A stretch of 64,000 nucleotides of DNA from Nioella sediminis (lineage in GTDB: Bacteria; Pseudomonadota; Alphaproteobacteria; Rhodobacterales; Rhodobacteraceae). Made by a program: the position numbers and the translations under genes. The notes under the pieces are model-generated. The model was not told where the DNA came from and did not search any database. It saw only the letters and a list, made by a program, of their open reading frames with translations. Location: positions 1 to 64,000 of the forward strand of contig NZ_MNBL01000042.1 of NCBI RefSeq assembly GCF_001879695.1. The letters run 5' to 3'. Shown one piece after another: positions 8,065 through 17,903 of this stretch (position 1 is the first letter of the stretch; each line of letters starts with the position of its first letter).

Positions 8065-10938
8065 ATGGCTTATCAGACGCGACAGAGAGATCCGCTGCTG
8101 GACAGCTCGATGCAGGCGGCGCTGGAAAAGCGCGGGCGCGAGGCGCTCGGGATCGTGCTGATCCTGACCGGGATCGCGCTGACGCTGATGCTGGCCTCTT
8201 ACAATCCCGATGATCCCAGCTGGTGGGCCGCCACCGACGCCGTGCCGCAAAACCTGCTTGGCCGGTTCGGGGCCTCCTGCGCGGCGCTTTTGATGCTTGT
8301 GGTTGGTTGGGGCGCTTATGGCCTCGCGCTTGGGGCCGTGGTCTGGGGCGTGCGGCTGGCCGCGCATCTGGGTGGCGAGCGCGCGCTTGGCCGCATCATC
8401 TTCCTGCCGATTGCCGTGGCGCTGGCTGCTATCTATGCCGCGACGCATCAGCCCCCTGCGACCTGGGCTCAGAGCTATGGGCTCGGCGGTGTCTTCGGCG
8501 ATACCGTACTCGGCGCCCTGCTGAACGTACTGCCCTTTGCCATTGGCACCGGTCTCAAGATCCTCGCCGCCCTGTCCTTCCTGACGCTGATTGCGCTTGG
8601 TCTGTTCGTTCTGGGTGTGAACGGGCGCGAAATGCGCATTGCCCTGCGGTTCATGCTGGTCGGGCTGATCAATTCCTTCGCCTGGATCGGGGCGATGTTC
8701 GGTCAGGCGGGCCGTGGGGCCGGGCAGGCCGCCATGCAGATGCATGCGCGCCGCCGTAGCCGGGCAGCAGCCCAGACTGAAGGCTATGATGACGATGCGC
8801 TAGCCTATGATGAACCGGATTATCCGGAAGAGGAGGCAACCCCCCGCCCGCGCCTCGGCCTGCTGGACCGGATGCCGCCGATCCTGCGCCGCGAACGGGT
8901 TGCCGATCCGGAGCCTGAACTGGTGGAACGTGCGCCCGTCGCCCCCTCCGATCTGGAAGCCCCGGATGATGATCGCATCCGCAGCAAGATCGCCTCGGTG
9001 ATCCAAAGCCGTGTGCGCCGTCCGGGCACCGTGGTGGAACCCGAGGCGGAAGAACCCCAATCCGCGGTACAAGCCGCCGTTGCCGCGCGCCGGGCAGAGC
9101 ATATGTCGGCCCGCGTGGAACCCCCGATCACGGCGGCCCGCGTGGAACCGCCCCTGACCGCCGCGCGTGTGGAGCCTCCGCTGACCGCAGCCCGCATTCA
9201 CCAGCCCGAGCCGCAAGCCCATTCAGAACCGGATTTCGTCGAGGAGATGCCCGTCGAAACCATCCCGCTGCCGCATTCGGAGCGGACCGTCGCGCATTCC
9301 GCGCCGACCCCGGTCGCAGCCACGGAACCCAAGCGCGTGGTGCAGCCATTGCAGCGACGGACTCTGCCGCAATCGCGCGCCGCGCGGGCCGAGGCGCAGC
9401 CGACCCTGCCGCTGGATGACAAGGCTCAGGCCTATGAATTCCCGCCGCTAAACCTGCTGACCAGCCCGGCCAGTATCCAGCGCCACCACCTCAGCGACGA
9501 GGCGTTGGAAGAAAACGCGCGGATGCTGGAAAACGTGCTGGATGACTATGGCGTGAAAGGTGAGATCGTCAGCGTCCGCCCCGGCCCCGTGGTCACCATG
9601 TACGAACTGGAACCGGCGCCGGGCCTGAAGGCCAGCCGCGTGATCGGTCTTGCCGACGACATCGCACGCTCCATGTCCGCCCTGTCTGCCCGCGTGTCCA
9701 CCGTGCCCGGGCGCAGCGTGATCGGCATCGAACTGCCCAACCAGCACCGCGAAAAGGTGGTCTTGCGCGAGATTCTCGCCAGCCGCGATTTCGGGGATGG
9801 CACCCAGAAACTGCCGCTGGCGCTCGGCAAGGATATCGGAGGCGACCCGGTGGTCGCGAACCTCGCCAAGATGCCCCACCTGCTGATTGCGGGGACTACC
9901 GGCTCCGGTAAGTCTGTGGCGATCAACACGATGATCCTCAGCCTGCTGTACAAGCTGACGCCCGAGGATTGCCGCCTGATCATGATCGACCCGAAGATGC
10001 TGGAACTGTCCGTCTATGACGGCATTCCGCATCTGCTATCTCCCGTCGTGACCGACCCCAAGAAGGCCGTGGTGGCCCTGAAATGGGTCGTGGGCGAGAT
10101 GGAGGAACGCTATCGCAAGATGTCCAAGATGGGCGTTCGCAACATCGACGGCTACAATGGCCGGGTAAAGGACGCGCAGGACCGGGGCGAGATGTTCAGC
10201 CGCACGGTGCAGACCGGGTTTGACGATGAAACCGGCGATCCGATCTTCGAAACCGAGGAATTCGCGCCCGAAAAGATGCCCTATATCGTCGTCATCGTCG
10301 ACGAAATGGCCGACCTGATGATGGTCGCGGGCAAGGAGATCGAAGCTTGCATCCAGCGCCTTGCGCAGATGGCACGTGCCTCTGGCATCCATATCATCAT
10401 GGCCACGCAGCGCCCGTCGGTGGACGTGATCACCGGCACGATCAAGGCGAACTTCCCGACACGGATCTCCTTCCACGTCACATCCAAGGTCGATAGCCGC
10501 ACCATCCTTGGCGAACAGGGGGCCGAGCAGCTGCTTGGCATGGGTGACATGCTGTATATGGCGGGCGGTGCAAAGATCACTCGTGTCCATGGGCCCTTTG
10601 TCAGCGACGAAGAGGTCGAAGAGATTGTCAGCCATCTGAAGAGCTTCGGCCCGCCGGACTATGCGGCATCGGTGCTGGACGGCCCCGACGACGACCGCGA
10701 AAGCGATATCGACGCGGTTCTGGGCCTTGGCGGCAACACGACCGGCGAAGATGCGCTCTATGATCAGGCGGTGGCGATCGTTGCGAAGGACCGCAAATGC
10801 TCTACCTCCTACATCCAGCGCAAGCTGGCCATCGGCTACAACAAGGCCGCCCGGCTGGTCGAACAGATGGAGGATGAAGGCGTCGTCAGTTCCGCCAACC
10901 ATGTCGGCAAACGCGAGGTGCTGGTGCCTGAGCAGTAA
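8065..10938 (+). CDS. ftsK: FtsK/SpoIIIE DNA translocase
   Basis: A 957-residue septal DNA translocase. The first 210 residues contain four or five membrane spans ([87 protein letters not shown]). A Pro/Glu/Ala-rich linker follows (about 220-450), containing a three-fold RVEPPLTAA repeat. The motor domain holds Walker A GTTGSGKS with Lys616, Walker B-like [13 protein letters not shown], and the C-terminal gamma winged helix ([25 protein letters not shown]) that reads KOPS sites. It pumps chromosome termini through the closing septum for dimer resolution. It stands between a DapC-like gene and lolA; codon use matches its neighbours. Confidence 0.97.
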   Translation: MAYQTRQRDPLLDSSMQAALEKRGREALGIVLILTGIALTLMLASYNPDDPSWWAATDAVPQNLLGRFGASCAALLMLVVGWGAYGLALGAVVWGVRLAAHLGGERALGRIIFLPIAVALAAIYAATHQPPATWAQSYGLGGVFGDTVLGALLNVLPFAIGTGLKILAALSFLTLIALGLFVLGVNGREMRIALRFMLVGLINSFAWIGAMFGQAGRGAGQAAMQMHARRRSRAAAQTEGYDDDALAYDEPDYPEEEATPRPRLGLLDRMPPILRRERVADPEPELVERAPVAPSDLEAPDDDRIRSKIASVIQSRVRRPGTVVEPEAEEPQSAVQAAVAARRAEHMSARVEPPITAARVEPPLTAARVEPPLTAARIHQPEPQAHSEPDFVEEMPVETIPLPHSERTVAHSAPTPVAATEPKRVVQPLQRRTLPQSRAARAEAQPTLPLDDKAQAYEFPPLNLLTSPASIQRHHLSDEALEENARMLENVLDDYGVKGEIVSVRPGPVVTMYELEPAPGLKASRVIGLADDIARSMSALSARVSTVPGRSVIGIELPNQHREKVVLREILASRDFGDGTQKLPLALGKDIGGDPVVANLAKMPHLLIAGTTGSGKSVAINTMILSLLYKLTPEDCRLIMIDPKMLELSVYDGIPHLLSPVVTDPKKAVVALKWVVGEMEERYRKMSKMGVRNIDGYNGRVKDAQDRGEMFSRTVQTGFDDETGDPIFETEEFAPEKMPYIVVIVDEMADLMMVAGKEIEACIQRLAQMARASGIHIIMATQRPSVDVITGTIKANFPTRISFHVTSKVDSRTILGEQGAEQLLGMGDMLYMAGGAKITRVHGPFVSDEEVEEIVSHLKSFGPPDYAASVLDGPDDDRESDIDAVLGLGGNTTGEDALYDQAVAIVAKDRKCSTSYIQRKLAIGYNKAARLVEQMEDEGVVSSANHVGKREVLVPEQ
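9112..9192 (+). repeat. Three tandem 27-nt units within the ftsK linker
   Basis: Three consecutive in-frame copies of a 27-nt unit encode R-V-E-P-P-(I/L)-T-A-A at 9112-9138, 9139-9165 and 9166-9192. Third-codon positions differ between copies, so the amino-acid repeat is kept while the DNA has drifted. It is a short insertion-prone part of the disordered linker. Confidence 0.85.
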
Positions 10939-10997
10939 TCCGCCCTATCGCGCGGACGTGAGGTGCAATGGCCAATCGTGGTGATTAAATGGAACCC

Positions 10998-11597
10998 ATG
11001 ACACGTTTTCTTTTCGCCACGGCGCTTGCCGCCTGCACCGCTTTGCCCGCGATGGCCGACCCGATCCCGCTGTCGGATCTGTCGGATTATCTGAACGATC
11101 TGCGCACGGCAGAAGCCAGCTTTACCCAGATCAGCGATGACGGGGCGATTGCCACCGGAACGCTCTATATCCAGCGGCCCGGCCGGATGCGGTTCGAGTA
11201 TGACGACAGCGAGCTTCTGGTCATGGCCGGGGGCGGGCAGGTCGCCATATTCGACGACCGGGCCAATACCGCGCCCGAACAATACCCGCTGCGGCGCACC
11301 CCCCTGAACCTGATCCTGGCGCGGAACGTGGACCTCGACCGGTCGGACATGATCCTGTCGCATGAGGGCGATGAGACCACCACGCGGATCATTGCCCAAG
11401 ACCCGGAAGAGCCCGATATCGGCTATATCACGCTCGTCTTCACGGATGAGCCGGTCGAGCTGCGCCAGTGGATCGTGACCGATTCAACCGGGTTCAACAC
11501 CACGGTGATCCTGGGTGAACTGGAAGAGGGCGGGAATATACCGGCCCGCCATTTCAACATCCCGCAGGAACTGCGAGATCGTGGAATCACCGAATAG
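10998..11597 (+). CDS. lolA: LolA-like outer-membrane lipoprotein carrier protein
   Basis: A 199-residue periplasmic protein (202 if begun at ATG 10989). A signal peptide MTRFLFATALAACTALPAMA ends in an AMA-D cleavage site. The mature part carries the LolA beta-sheet signature: LNDLRTAEASFTQI, TLYIQRPGRMRFEYD, LLVMAGGGQVAIFDD and the C-terminal DSTGFNTTVILGELEEG. The family shuttles lipoproteins from LolCDE to LolB across the periplasm; alphaproteobacteria usually lack a recognisable LolB. It lies 60 nt behind ftsK in the same direction, a conserved ftsK-lolA arrangement, so the two may share a transcript. Confidence 0.9.
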   Translation: MTRFLFATALAACTALPAMADPIPLSDLSDYLNDLRTAEASFTQISDDGAIATGTLYIQRPGRMRFEYDDSELLVMAGGGQVAIFDDRANTAPEQYPLRRTPLNLILARNVDLDRSDMILSHEGDETTTRIIAQDPEEPDIGYITLVFTDEPVELRQWIVTDSTGFNTTVILGELEEGGNIPARHFNIPQELRDRGITE

Positions 11598-11606
11598 CCG
11601 GGCCGC

Positions 11607-12182
11607 CTAGCGGCGGCACCCGACCAATTGGCGTTCATACATCTCGGCCCGTTCATCCACCCGGGAGGCGACGCGTAGCAGCCACGGTTTGGCGTTGTAG
11701 CTGCCCCGTGCATAGCCCGAATGGCCCTCGTGATAGGCAAGGTACTGATTGCGCGCATCATCGGGGGCTATGCCAAGCCGTTCCACTGACCGGTTCATGT
11801 ACCAGCCCATGAAATCAGTGGCGTCGCGGATATCGGTCCGGTTGGCGCGGCGGCTACCGGTGGCGTCCCGATAGTCGTCCCAGGTTCCGTCAAGCGCCTG
11901 GCTGTATCCAAAGGCCGAGCTTTGTCGCCCCATCGGGATCACCCCAAGCGCATAGCGATGCGGGGTTCGGGCGTTGTGGACGAAGCTGCTTTCCTGATGG
12001 ATCGTGGCCAGCTGCACATGGACCGGAATGCCCCATTCGCGTTCCGCCTGACGGGTCGCGCGGGCGATATCCGGGCGTTCGTTCAGGATGAGGCACGCGT
12101 TGTCCAGGTTACGGGGTGGCCTTGGTCCGCCACCGCATCCGGCAACAGCCAATAGCAGCACGAGAAGAATCGCGCGTTTCAT
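11607..12182 (-). CDS. Lipoprotein with transglycosylase SLT domain
   Basis: A 191-residue lipoprotein: signal peptide with lipobox AVAG-C at residue 16, then a lysozyme-like SLT domain. The catalytic glutamate sits in ATIHQESSFVHNA, followed by the structural motif GRQSSAFGYSQALDGTW and a late YLAYHEGHSGY that fits the substrate-binding groove. It probably cleaves peptidoglycan strands at the inner face of the outer membrane, or at the inner membrane if retained there. It converges with lolA with 9 nt between stops. Which transglycosylase class (EmtA-like or other) cannot be decided by eye. Confidence 0.85.
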   Translation of the reverse strand: MKRAILLVLLLAVAGCGGGPRPPRNLDNACLILNERPDIARATRQAEREWGIPVHVQLATIHQESSFVHNARTPHRYALGVIPMGRQSSAFGYSQALDGTWDDYRDATGSRRANRTDIRDATDFMGWYMNRSVERLGIAPDDARNQYLAYHEGHSGYARGSYNAKPWLLRVASRVDERAEMYERQLVGCRR

Positions 12183-12251
12183 GAAATCTGCCTGCTCGAG
12201 TTTTGTTTGTTTGCGCCAGCTTACCCGAAAACGCGGCGCGGGGGAACGGGG

Positions 12252-13133
12252 TCAGAGCAGGAAATACAGGAGGATGGGCAGGGCAAGCACGCTGATCAGG
12301 GTGGAAATCACCACATACCCGGCCACAGCATCGGCATTGGCCCGGAACCGCTCGGCCAGCAGGTAGGAGGACACTCCGACAGGCGTCGCCATTTGCAGAA
12401 TGATCACCGCGAAGGCCACCTGTTCCAGCCCAAGGGCCCATCCCGCCGCCGCGCCCGCCGTGATGCCGATGGCCAGCTTGGCCAGTGACAGCATCACCGC
12501 GCGCCCGACGCCGCGCGGGGTCAGCCGGGCCACGGCCACGCCAAGGGTGAACAGCATCAACGGAATGGCCAGTTGCCCGGCAAGCGACAGCGAGTTGGTC
12601 AGCCAGCGGGGCGTCTGCCAGCCCTGCCAAAGGAACAGCGCGCCAAGCAGAGTGGCCCAGACCATCGGTTCGCGCAGCACCCTCAGGATCGAGGCCTGAT
12701 CGGACACCAGGCGGATGCCGATCGTAAAGGACAGCACCGCCATGATTGCGAAGATGACGACGCCATAGCCAAGCCCCACGTCGCCAAAGGCAAACAGCGC
12801 CAGCGGCAGACCAAGATTGCCGGTGTTGCCAAAGATCGTCGGGGCGAGAAACGTGCGCCGGTCGATTCCCGCCACAAGGATCAGACCCGCCGACAGGACG
12901 CCCATCAGCGCATAAGCCAGCAGCGAGGCCAGCGTCATCGCAGACAGCGCCGCCGGGTCGATCTCGGTCTGCATGAGCGCGGTGAAGATCAGGCAGGGCA
13001 CCGCGATGGTCATCGCCAACCGCGTGACGAACTCCACCGGGTAGTCGAGACCGAATTTCCGCCAGCCAAAGCCCGTGGCGGCCAGAAGGAAAACCGGGGC
13101 CACGATCTCCAGCACTGTCAGGACGAGGTTCAC
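12252..13133 (-). CDS. AEC family permease (auxin efflux carrier type)
   Basis: A 293-residue membrane protein with about ten spans and the AEC layout of two five-helix halves: VLEIVAPVFLLAATGFGWRK at the N-terminus, a middle TIFGNTGNLGLPLALFAFG (the N-G-x-P type crossover motif), and the C-terminal half LAIPLMLFTLGVAVARL..MATPVGVSSYLLAERF. AEC carriers export or exchange organic acids such as malate; the substrate is unknown. The frame remains open upstream to 13244, but the GTG at 13133 is chosen because AAGGGAAA lies 6 nt upstream and the first membrane helix starts there; the longer form would overlap hspQ. Confidence 0.85.
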   Translation of the reverse strand: MNLVLTVLEIVAPVFLLAATGFGWRKFGLDYPVEFVTRLAMTIAVPCLIFTALMQTEIDPAALSAMTLASLLAYALMGVLSAGLILVAGIDRRTFLAPTIFGNTGNLGLPLALFAFGDVGLGYGVVIFAIMAVLSFTIGIRLVSDQASILRVLREPMVWATLLGALFLWQGWQTPRWLTNSLSLAGQLAIPLMLFTLGVAVARLTPRGVGRAVMLSLAKLAIGITAGAAAGWALGLEQVAFAVIILQMATPVGVSSYLLAERFRANADAVAGYVVISTLISVLALPILLYFLL

Positions 13134-13218
13134 AATCTGTTTCCCTTGATTCGGCTGCTCCCGGATGGACAAGCCCCCGACCCGGGGTTTAGGAGAGGGG
13201 GTAAGGGGGCGCAATCCG

Positions 13219-13545
13219 ATGCTCAAGACACGCGCGAAATTCACGCTTGGCCAGGTGGTCAGGCACCGTAAACACCCGTTTCGCGGGGTAATTTTCGATG
13301 TGGACCCCGAGTTTGCGAATACCGAGGAATGGTACGACGCGATTCCCCCTGAGTCGCGCCCGTCCCGCGAGCAGCCCTTCTATCACCTGCTGGCCGAGAA
13401 CGATCAGACCTATTACGTCGCTTATGTCTCGGAGCAAAACCTGGTGCCTGATGAGACCGGGGAACCGGTCGATCACCCCGATCTGCCGGACCTGTTCGGA
13501 GAGTTTCGGGACGGGTATTATCCGCTCGAATTTCAGCTGAACTAA
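13219..13545 (+). CDS. hspQ: Heat shock protein HspQ
   Basis: A 108-residue protein with the full HspQ pattern: KFTLGQVVRHRKHPFRGVIFDVDPEF, EEWYDAIP, QPFYHLLAE, YVAYVSEQNLVPD and the acidic C-terminal DLFGEF. HspQ binds hemimethylated DNA and enhances Lon proteolysis in enterobacteria; in alphaproteobacteria the role is less defined. The ATG at 13219 begins right at the conserved domain; an upstream in-frame ATG at 13165 lies in the AEC promoter region. It converges with the rhodanese gene with 3 nt between the stops. Confidence 0.93.
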   Translation: MLKTRAKFTLGQVVRHRKHPFRGVIFDVDPEFANTEEWYDAIPPESRPSREQPFYHLLAENDQTYYVAYVSEQNLVPDETGEPVDHPDLPDLFGEFRDGYYPLEFQLN

Positions 13546-13548
13546 GCG

Positions 13549-13929
13549 TCAGTCAACCGGCAGGCCGGCCTTTTTCCACGCGGTGAAGCCACCGTCGATC
13601 TCTGCCACGTTCTCGACCCCCATCTCCTGCAGGGCCTTGGCCGACAGGGCAGACCGCCACGCGCTGGCGCAAAACAGGACCAGTGTCTTGTCGGTGGCCA
13701 GCGGCGGCTTGTGGTAAGGGCTGTCCGGGTCGATCCAGAATTCCAGCATCCCACGCGGCGCATGGAAGGCACCGGGGATGCGGCCCTCACGGTCCAGCTC
13801 CCGCACATCGCGGATATCGACCAACAGGGCCTCGCCCGCCTCGGCCCGCGCCAATGCGTCTGCGGGGCTGATCGTTTCGATGACGGCCTTTGCCTCGGCC
13901 ACCAGGGTTTTCACAGGGGTTATGGGCAT
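13549..13929 (-). CDS. Single-domain rhodanese-like protein
   Basis: A 126-residue rhodanese domain: ISPADALARAEAGEALLVDIRDVRELDREGRIPGAFHAPRGMLEF is the CH2-type N-terminal half, and the active-site loop is LVLFCASAWRSAL with Cys87. The six-residue loop is sulfurtransferase-sized. It probably carries persulfide sulfur in the cytoplasm; donor and acceptor are unknown. It lies 10 nt downstream of the GGT-like gene on the same strand and so is probably cotranscribed. Confidence 0.9.
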   Translation of the reverse strand: MPITPVKTLVAEAKAVIETISPADALARAEAGEALLVDIRDVRELDREGRIPGAFHAPRGMLEFWIDPDSPYHKPPLATDKTLVLFCASAWRSALSAKALQEMGVENVAEIDGGFTAWKKAGLPVD

Positions 13930-13939
13930 GATCGTTCCT

Positions 13940-15520
13940 TCAATAGCCTAGCGCGCAGCCGTCCTTGCGAGGGTCCGATGCCCCCTGCAACACGCCAGTT
14001 TTCGCGTCGATCCTGATCGCCTGTGCGCCACCGACGGGCCGCAAGGGGCGGTCCAGCATGTGGCCCTTCGCGGCCAGCTCTGCCTGAACCTCGGGCGCAT
14101 AGCCGTTCTCGATCCGCACCTCGCCCCCCACGGGGAAGCAGCGCGGCGCGTCGATGGCCTGCTGCGGATGCATCCCGAAATCGACGATATTGCTGAGATA
14201 TCGGACATGGCCAATCGGCTGATAGGCCCCACCCATGACCCCGAAGGCGGTCAGGCTGCCATCGGCCTCGCGCATCATCGCGGGAATTATCGTGTGCATG
14301 GGGCGCTTGCCGCCCATGGCCTCATTCGGGTGGCCCTCTTCCAGCGTGAAGCCGCAGCCCCGGTTCTGGAACAGGATGCCGAAGCGGTCACTGGCGATGC
14401 ACGACCCGAAATCCTTGAAAATCGAATAGATCAGCGACACCACCATCCGGTCGCGATCCACGACGGTGATATAGACGGTTTCCTTGTGGATGTTCTCGGC
14501 CTTGTCCTTGATCGAGGTCAGGGCCTTTCCGGGGTCGATCAGGGCGGACAGCGCCTTGGCCGTATCGGGTGACAGCATGTGGTCGAGATGCCGAACAAAG
14601 CCAGAATCGGCGATGAAGCGATCCCGCGCGTCGAAGGCCAGCTTCGCGGCCTCGATCTCCAGATGCGCGCGCTCTGCCCCATCAGGGTCCATCGCGGCGA
14701 TGTCATGGCCTTCCAGCATATTCGCCATCAACAGCGCCATCGCGCCTGCCCCGTTCGGCGGCAATTCGATCAGTTCCGCCCCGCGATAGCGGGTACGGAT
14801 CGGCGTGACATAGTCGCAGGCGGTCGCGGCGAAATCCTCCAGCGTGTGGGTGCCGCCAAGGGCGCGCAGGCTGTCGACCATATCTTCGGCCACCTCGCCC
14901 TCGTAGAACCCGGCGCGGCCCTCGCTTGCGATCCGGCGCAGCACCTCTGCCTGTCCGGGCACGCGAAAGCGTTCGCCCACGCGATAGGGGCGCCCGTCAT
15001 TAAGGAAGATCTCGCGCGCGCGGCCTTTGAATTCATAGGCTTCCTCGCTCCAGTCCTGTGCCACACGCGGCGCGACGGGGATGCCCGCCTCGGCGTAGTG
15101 AATGGCGGGGGCCAGAACCTCGGCCATCGTCAGCTTGCCCATGTCGCCCTGCAACCGGCAGAACCCATCAACTGCGCCGGGGATCGTGACGGCAGCCGCC
15201 TCCCGTTCCGGCATTGTCTTGTACCCGGCGGCGCGCAGGTCGGCGGCGGACAACCCCGCCGGCGCGCGGCCGGAGGCGTTCAGCCCAACGATCTCATCGC
15301 TTTCGGGGCGTTTGACCAGGGCAAAGCAGTCGCCCCCGATCCCGGTCATCTGCGGTTCGCAAATCCCAAGCAGCACCGCAGCGCCAATGGCCGCATCCAC
15401 GGCATTCCCACCCTGTTCCAGCAGGCTGATGGCGACCTTGGCCGCCAGAGGGTGGGACGTGGCGCACATGCCGTTATCGGCGAAGACCGCAGACCGTCCG
15501 GGAAGGTGAAAATCGCGCAT
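13940..15520 (-). CDS. Gamma-glutamyltransferase family protein
   Basis: A 526-residue Ntn-hydrolase of the GGT family. The N-terminal half has the signature AVFADNGMCATSHPLAAKVAISLLEQGGNAVDAAIGAAVLLGICEPQMTGIGGDCFAL. The self-processing/catalytic threonine is in HKETVYITVVDRD, and the C-terminal half contains GYAPEVQAELAAKGH. No signal peptide is visible, unlike E. coli GGT, so this YwrD-like branch is probably cytoplasmic and may act on a gamma-glutamyl or similar amide. The frame remains open to 15637, but the ATG at 15520 starts directly at the conserved region. Followed by the rhodanese gene. Confidence 0.86.
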   Translation of the reverse strand: MRDFHLPGRSAVFADNGMCATSHPLAAKVAISLLEQGGNAVDAAIGAAVLLGICEPQMTGIGGDCFALVKRPESDEIVGLNASGRAPAGLSAADLRAAGYKTMPEREAAAVTIPGAVDGFCRLQGDMGKLTMAEVLAPAIHYAEAGIPVAPRVAQDWSEEAYEFKGRAREIFLNDGRPYRVGERFRVPGQAEVLRRIASEGRAGFYEGEVAEDMVDSLRALGGTHTLEDFAATACDYVTPIRTRYRGAELIELPPNGAGAMALLMANMLEGHDIAAMDPDGAERAHLEIEAAKLAFDARDRFIADSGFVRHLDHMLSPDTAKALSALIDPGKALTSIKDKAENIHKETVYITVVDRDRMVVSLIYSIFKDFGSCIASDRFGILFQNRGCGFTLEEGHPNEAMGGKRPMHTIIPAMMREADGSLTAFGVMGGAYQPIGHVRYLSNIVDFGMHPQQAIDAPRCFPVGGEVRIENGYAPEVQAELAAKGHMLDRPLRPVGGAQAIRIDAKTGVLQGASDPRKDGCALGY

Positions 15521-15765
15521 TCTGACCTCTCGTATCGCTTCGGCGCTACGGTAGGACAATTGTCGGCGGTGACAAGGGGAGGCAGGGCAATGGACCTCGG
15601 CACCGCGCCACTGGGTGGGGGCTTTCAGACACGGCACCGAGGGAAGCCATTGCAGCTACCCTTCCCTTATCGAGGAGATTCCCGGCACGGGTGCGGAACA
15701 ATTGGGGCATTTTCGAGAATGGTTAACCCATTGCGGAAACAGTTGCCGCGCAGGGTGAGTGTTGT

Positions 15766-16254
15766 TCAATCCCCAAGGGTAATCCGAAAGCTCAGCCGGT
15801 TGATCCCCTCGTCCCGGCTGTAGTCCAGCCCGGTCGTCAGGTCCCGGATAAGGGCCCATCCGAAACTGCCCTCTGGCAGATCCTGCAAGGCCAGCGCCTC
15901 GGGGGAGTGGCGGCGGGCAGGTGGCAGCGCACCGCCCGGCATCGGTGCGCCGAAATCGGTCACGCCGCAATGGATGAAACCGTCATGTACGGAAACGCTC
16001 AGCTCGATCCTGCCCTCACCCCTGTCCTGATAGGCATGTTCCACGACGTTGTTCAGTACCTCTGCCAGCACCAGTTCCAGCGTGAAAAGCTGTTCTATCG
16101 GCAGGCCAAGCTGAATGAGCGTCTGGTTCAGCCCAAGCAGTTCGACGCTGACAAGCGCCGGTTGTGCCTCGAACCGACGGGTGCAGGCCCACCCCAGAGC
16201 GGTGCCACCCGGGGGGTCCCCTTGCCGGGGTGATGGCAGATCCCGAACGCTCAT
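15766..16254 (-). CDS. HATPase anti-sigma-type kinase (RsbW/SpoIIAB-like)
   Basis: A 162-residue single-domain GHKL ATPase. The N-box is ELVLAEVLNNVVEHAYQDRGEG, the G1 box is CGVTDFGAPMPGG, and the G2-like region GSFGWALIRDLTTGLDY precedes the strand RLSFRI. This matches serine kinases of partner-switching modules, which phosphorylate a STAS antagonist and bind a sigma factor or other output. Its start overlaps the stop of the upstream STAS gene by 4 nt (ATGA), a strong functional tie. No sigma factor or PP2C phosphatase lies nearby. Confidence 0.88.
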   Translation of the reverse strand: MSVRDLPSPRQGDPPGGTALGWACTRRFEAQPALVSVELLGLNQTLIQLGLPIEQLFTLELVLAEVLNNVVEHAYQDRGEGRIELSVSVHDGFIHCGVTDFGAPMPGGALPPARRHSPEALALQDLPEGSFGWALIRDLTTGLDYSRDEGINRLSFRITLGD

Positions 16255-16601
16255 GCCGCGGGGGCAACTCCGTGGGCGGCCAAGGCATCTTCCACCGACC
16301 CGTGGATGGGGAAAACCTGGTTCATCCGTGTCAGCCGCATGACCTTGTCCACCGCCGGGGTCAGACCCGACAGATCCAACTGCCGCCCTTCCCCCAGCAA
16401 TTTGCGCGCCGCCACGACAGCCCCGAGCCCCGAACTGTCCAGGAAGGTGACGTTCTGCAAGTCCAGAACAACCGGCCCGTCCCAGTCGCGCACAAGGTCA
16501 CGAAACCGGTCCTTGAACTGGATGGCGACAGAGGCGTCAATACGGTCGGGCACGACATGCAACAGCGCGATCGGCCCCTTAGGTTCCAATGTAATATCCA
16601 T
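16251..16601 (-). CDS. STAS-domain anti-sigma factor antagonist
   Basis: A 116-residue STAS protein: VVPDRIDASVAIQFKDRFRDLV, then the phospho-acceptor loop LDLQNVTFLDSSGLGAVVAARKLL with the conserved Asp-Ser-Ser-Gly-Leu; the first Ser of this loop is the expected phosphorylation site. It would be held inactive when phosphorylated by the adjacent kinase-like protein. The ATG at 16601 has AAAGGACG 7 nt upstream; the longer open frame to 17348 is an antisense shadow of the thiolase gene. Divergent from the thiolase gene by 90 nt. Confidence 0.9.
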   Translation of the reverse strand: MDITLEPKGPIALLHVVPDRIDASVAIQFKDRFRDLVRDWDGPVVLDLQNVTFLDSSGLGAVVAARKLLGEGRQLDLSGLTPAVDKVMRLTRMNQVFPIHGSVEDALAAHGVAPAA

Positions 16602-16691
16602 AAGCTGCGTCCTTTCGCTTGCCGCAAGCACCCTAGACAGCAATCCTTTCCAAACGGTATCCAACCCCTCGGGGAAGAAACGGAGAGTTTT

Positions 16692-17903
16692 ATGGAAAAC
16701 GTGGTGATCTGCGGCGCGTCCCGCACACCCATGGGCGGGTTTCAGGGGTGCTTTTCCGGCGTGACGGCGTCTGATCTCGGCGGGGCCGCGATCAAGGCCG
16801 CGTTGGAACAATCCGGCGCCGCAGCCAGCGATGTGCAGGAACTGCTGATGGGTTGCGTCCTGCCCGCCGGTCAGGGTCAGGCCCCGGCGCGTCAGGCCGG
16901 GTTCAAGGCCGGGCTCGGCCAGGATGTGCCCGCGACAACGCTCAACAAGATGTGCGGGTCCGGCATGAAGGCCGCGATGATCGCCCATGACCAGCTGGCG
17001 CTCGGCCACACGGATCTGATGGTCGCGGGCGGTATGGAAAGCATGACCGAGGCCCCCTACCTGTTGCCCCAGATGCGCGGCGGCGCCCGCATCGGCCATG
17101 GCCGCACCATCGACCACATGTTCCTCGATGGGCTGGAAGATGCCTATGACAAGGGTCGCCTGATGGGCACCTTCGCCGAGGACTGCGCCGAAAGCTTCCA
17201 GTTCACCCGCGAGGCGCAGGACGATTACGCGCTCGCCTCCCTGTCCCGTGCGCTGGAGGCGCAGGCATCGGGGGCGTTTGCCGATGAGGTGACGCCGGTT
17301 TCCATCGGGGGCCGTTATGGCGACCGATCCGTCACGGCAGGCGCACACGAGGGCTGGACGGTCGTGGCCGAAGACGAACAGCCCGCCAAGGCCCGCCCCG
17401 AAAAGATCCCGCAGCTCAAACCCGCCTTCCGCAGGGATGGCACGGTGACGCCCGCCAATTCCTCGTCGATTTCAGACGGCGCGGCGGCCCTCGTCATGGC
17501 CCGCGAAAGCGTGGCTACGGCAAAGGGCCTGCCGATCCGCGCCCGCATCCTTGGCCATGCCAGCCACGCGCAGGAACCGGGCTGGTTCACCACCGCGCCC
17601 GTTCCCGCGGCAGAGAAACTGCTCGCCCGCCTTGGCTGGTCCAAGGAAGACGTGGACCTGTGGGAGGTGAACGAAGCCTTCGCCGTGGTGCCCATGGCCT
17701 TCATGCACAAGATGGGCCTGCCCCATGACAAGGTGAACGTGAATGGCGGTGCCTGCGCACTCGGCCACCCGATCGGGGCCTCCGGCGCACGGATCATGGT
17801 CACCCTGCTGAACGCGCTTGAAAAGCGCGGGTTGAAACGCGGCATCGCAGCGATCTGCATCGGCGGTGGAGAAGGCACCGCCATCGCCATCGAACGCCCC
17901 TGA
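16692..17903 (+). CDS. Acetyl-CoA C-acyltransferase (thiolase)
   Basis: A 403-residue thiolase: catalytic Cys88 in LNKMCGSGMKA, substrate-loop GGMESMTEAPYLLP, and the C-terminal His and Cys of NGGACALGHPIGASGARI and AICIGGGEGTA. Thiolases either join two acetyl-CoA (PHB or acetoacetyl-CoA synthesis) or cleave 3-ketoacyl-CoA; no phaB or fatty-acid-oxidation gene is adjacent, so the direction is open. The ATG at 16692 follows GGGGAAGAAACGGAG; the frame is open further upstream to 16164 but that part is the antisense of the STAS gene. A composite intergenic repeat begins directly after the stop codon. Confidence 0.9.
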   Translation: MENVVICGASRTPMGGFQGCFSGVTASDLGGAAIKAALEQSGAAASDVQELLMGCVLPAGQGQAPARQAGFKAGLGQDVPATTLNKMCGSGMKAAMIAHDQLALGHTDLMVAGGMESMTEAPYLLPQMRGGARIGHGRTIDHMFLDGLEDAYDKGRLMGTFAEDCAESFQFTREAQDDYALASLSRALEAQASGAFADEVTPVSIGGRYGDRSVTAGAHEGWTVVAEDEQPAKARPEKIPQLKPAFRRDGTVTPANSSSISDGAAALVMARESVATAKGLPIRARILGHASHAQEPGWFTTAPVPAAEKLLARLGWSKEDVDLWEVNEAFAVVPMAFMHKMGLPHDKVNVNGGACALGHPIGASGARIMVTLLNALEKRGLKRGIAAICIGGGEGTAIAIERP

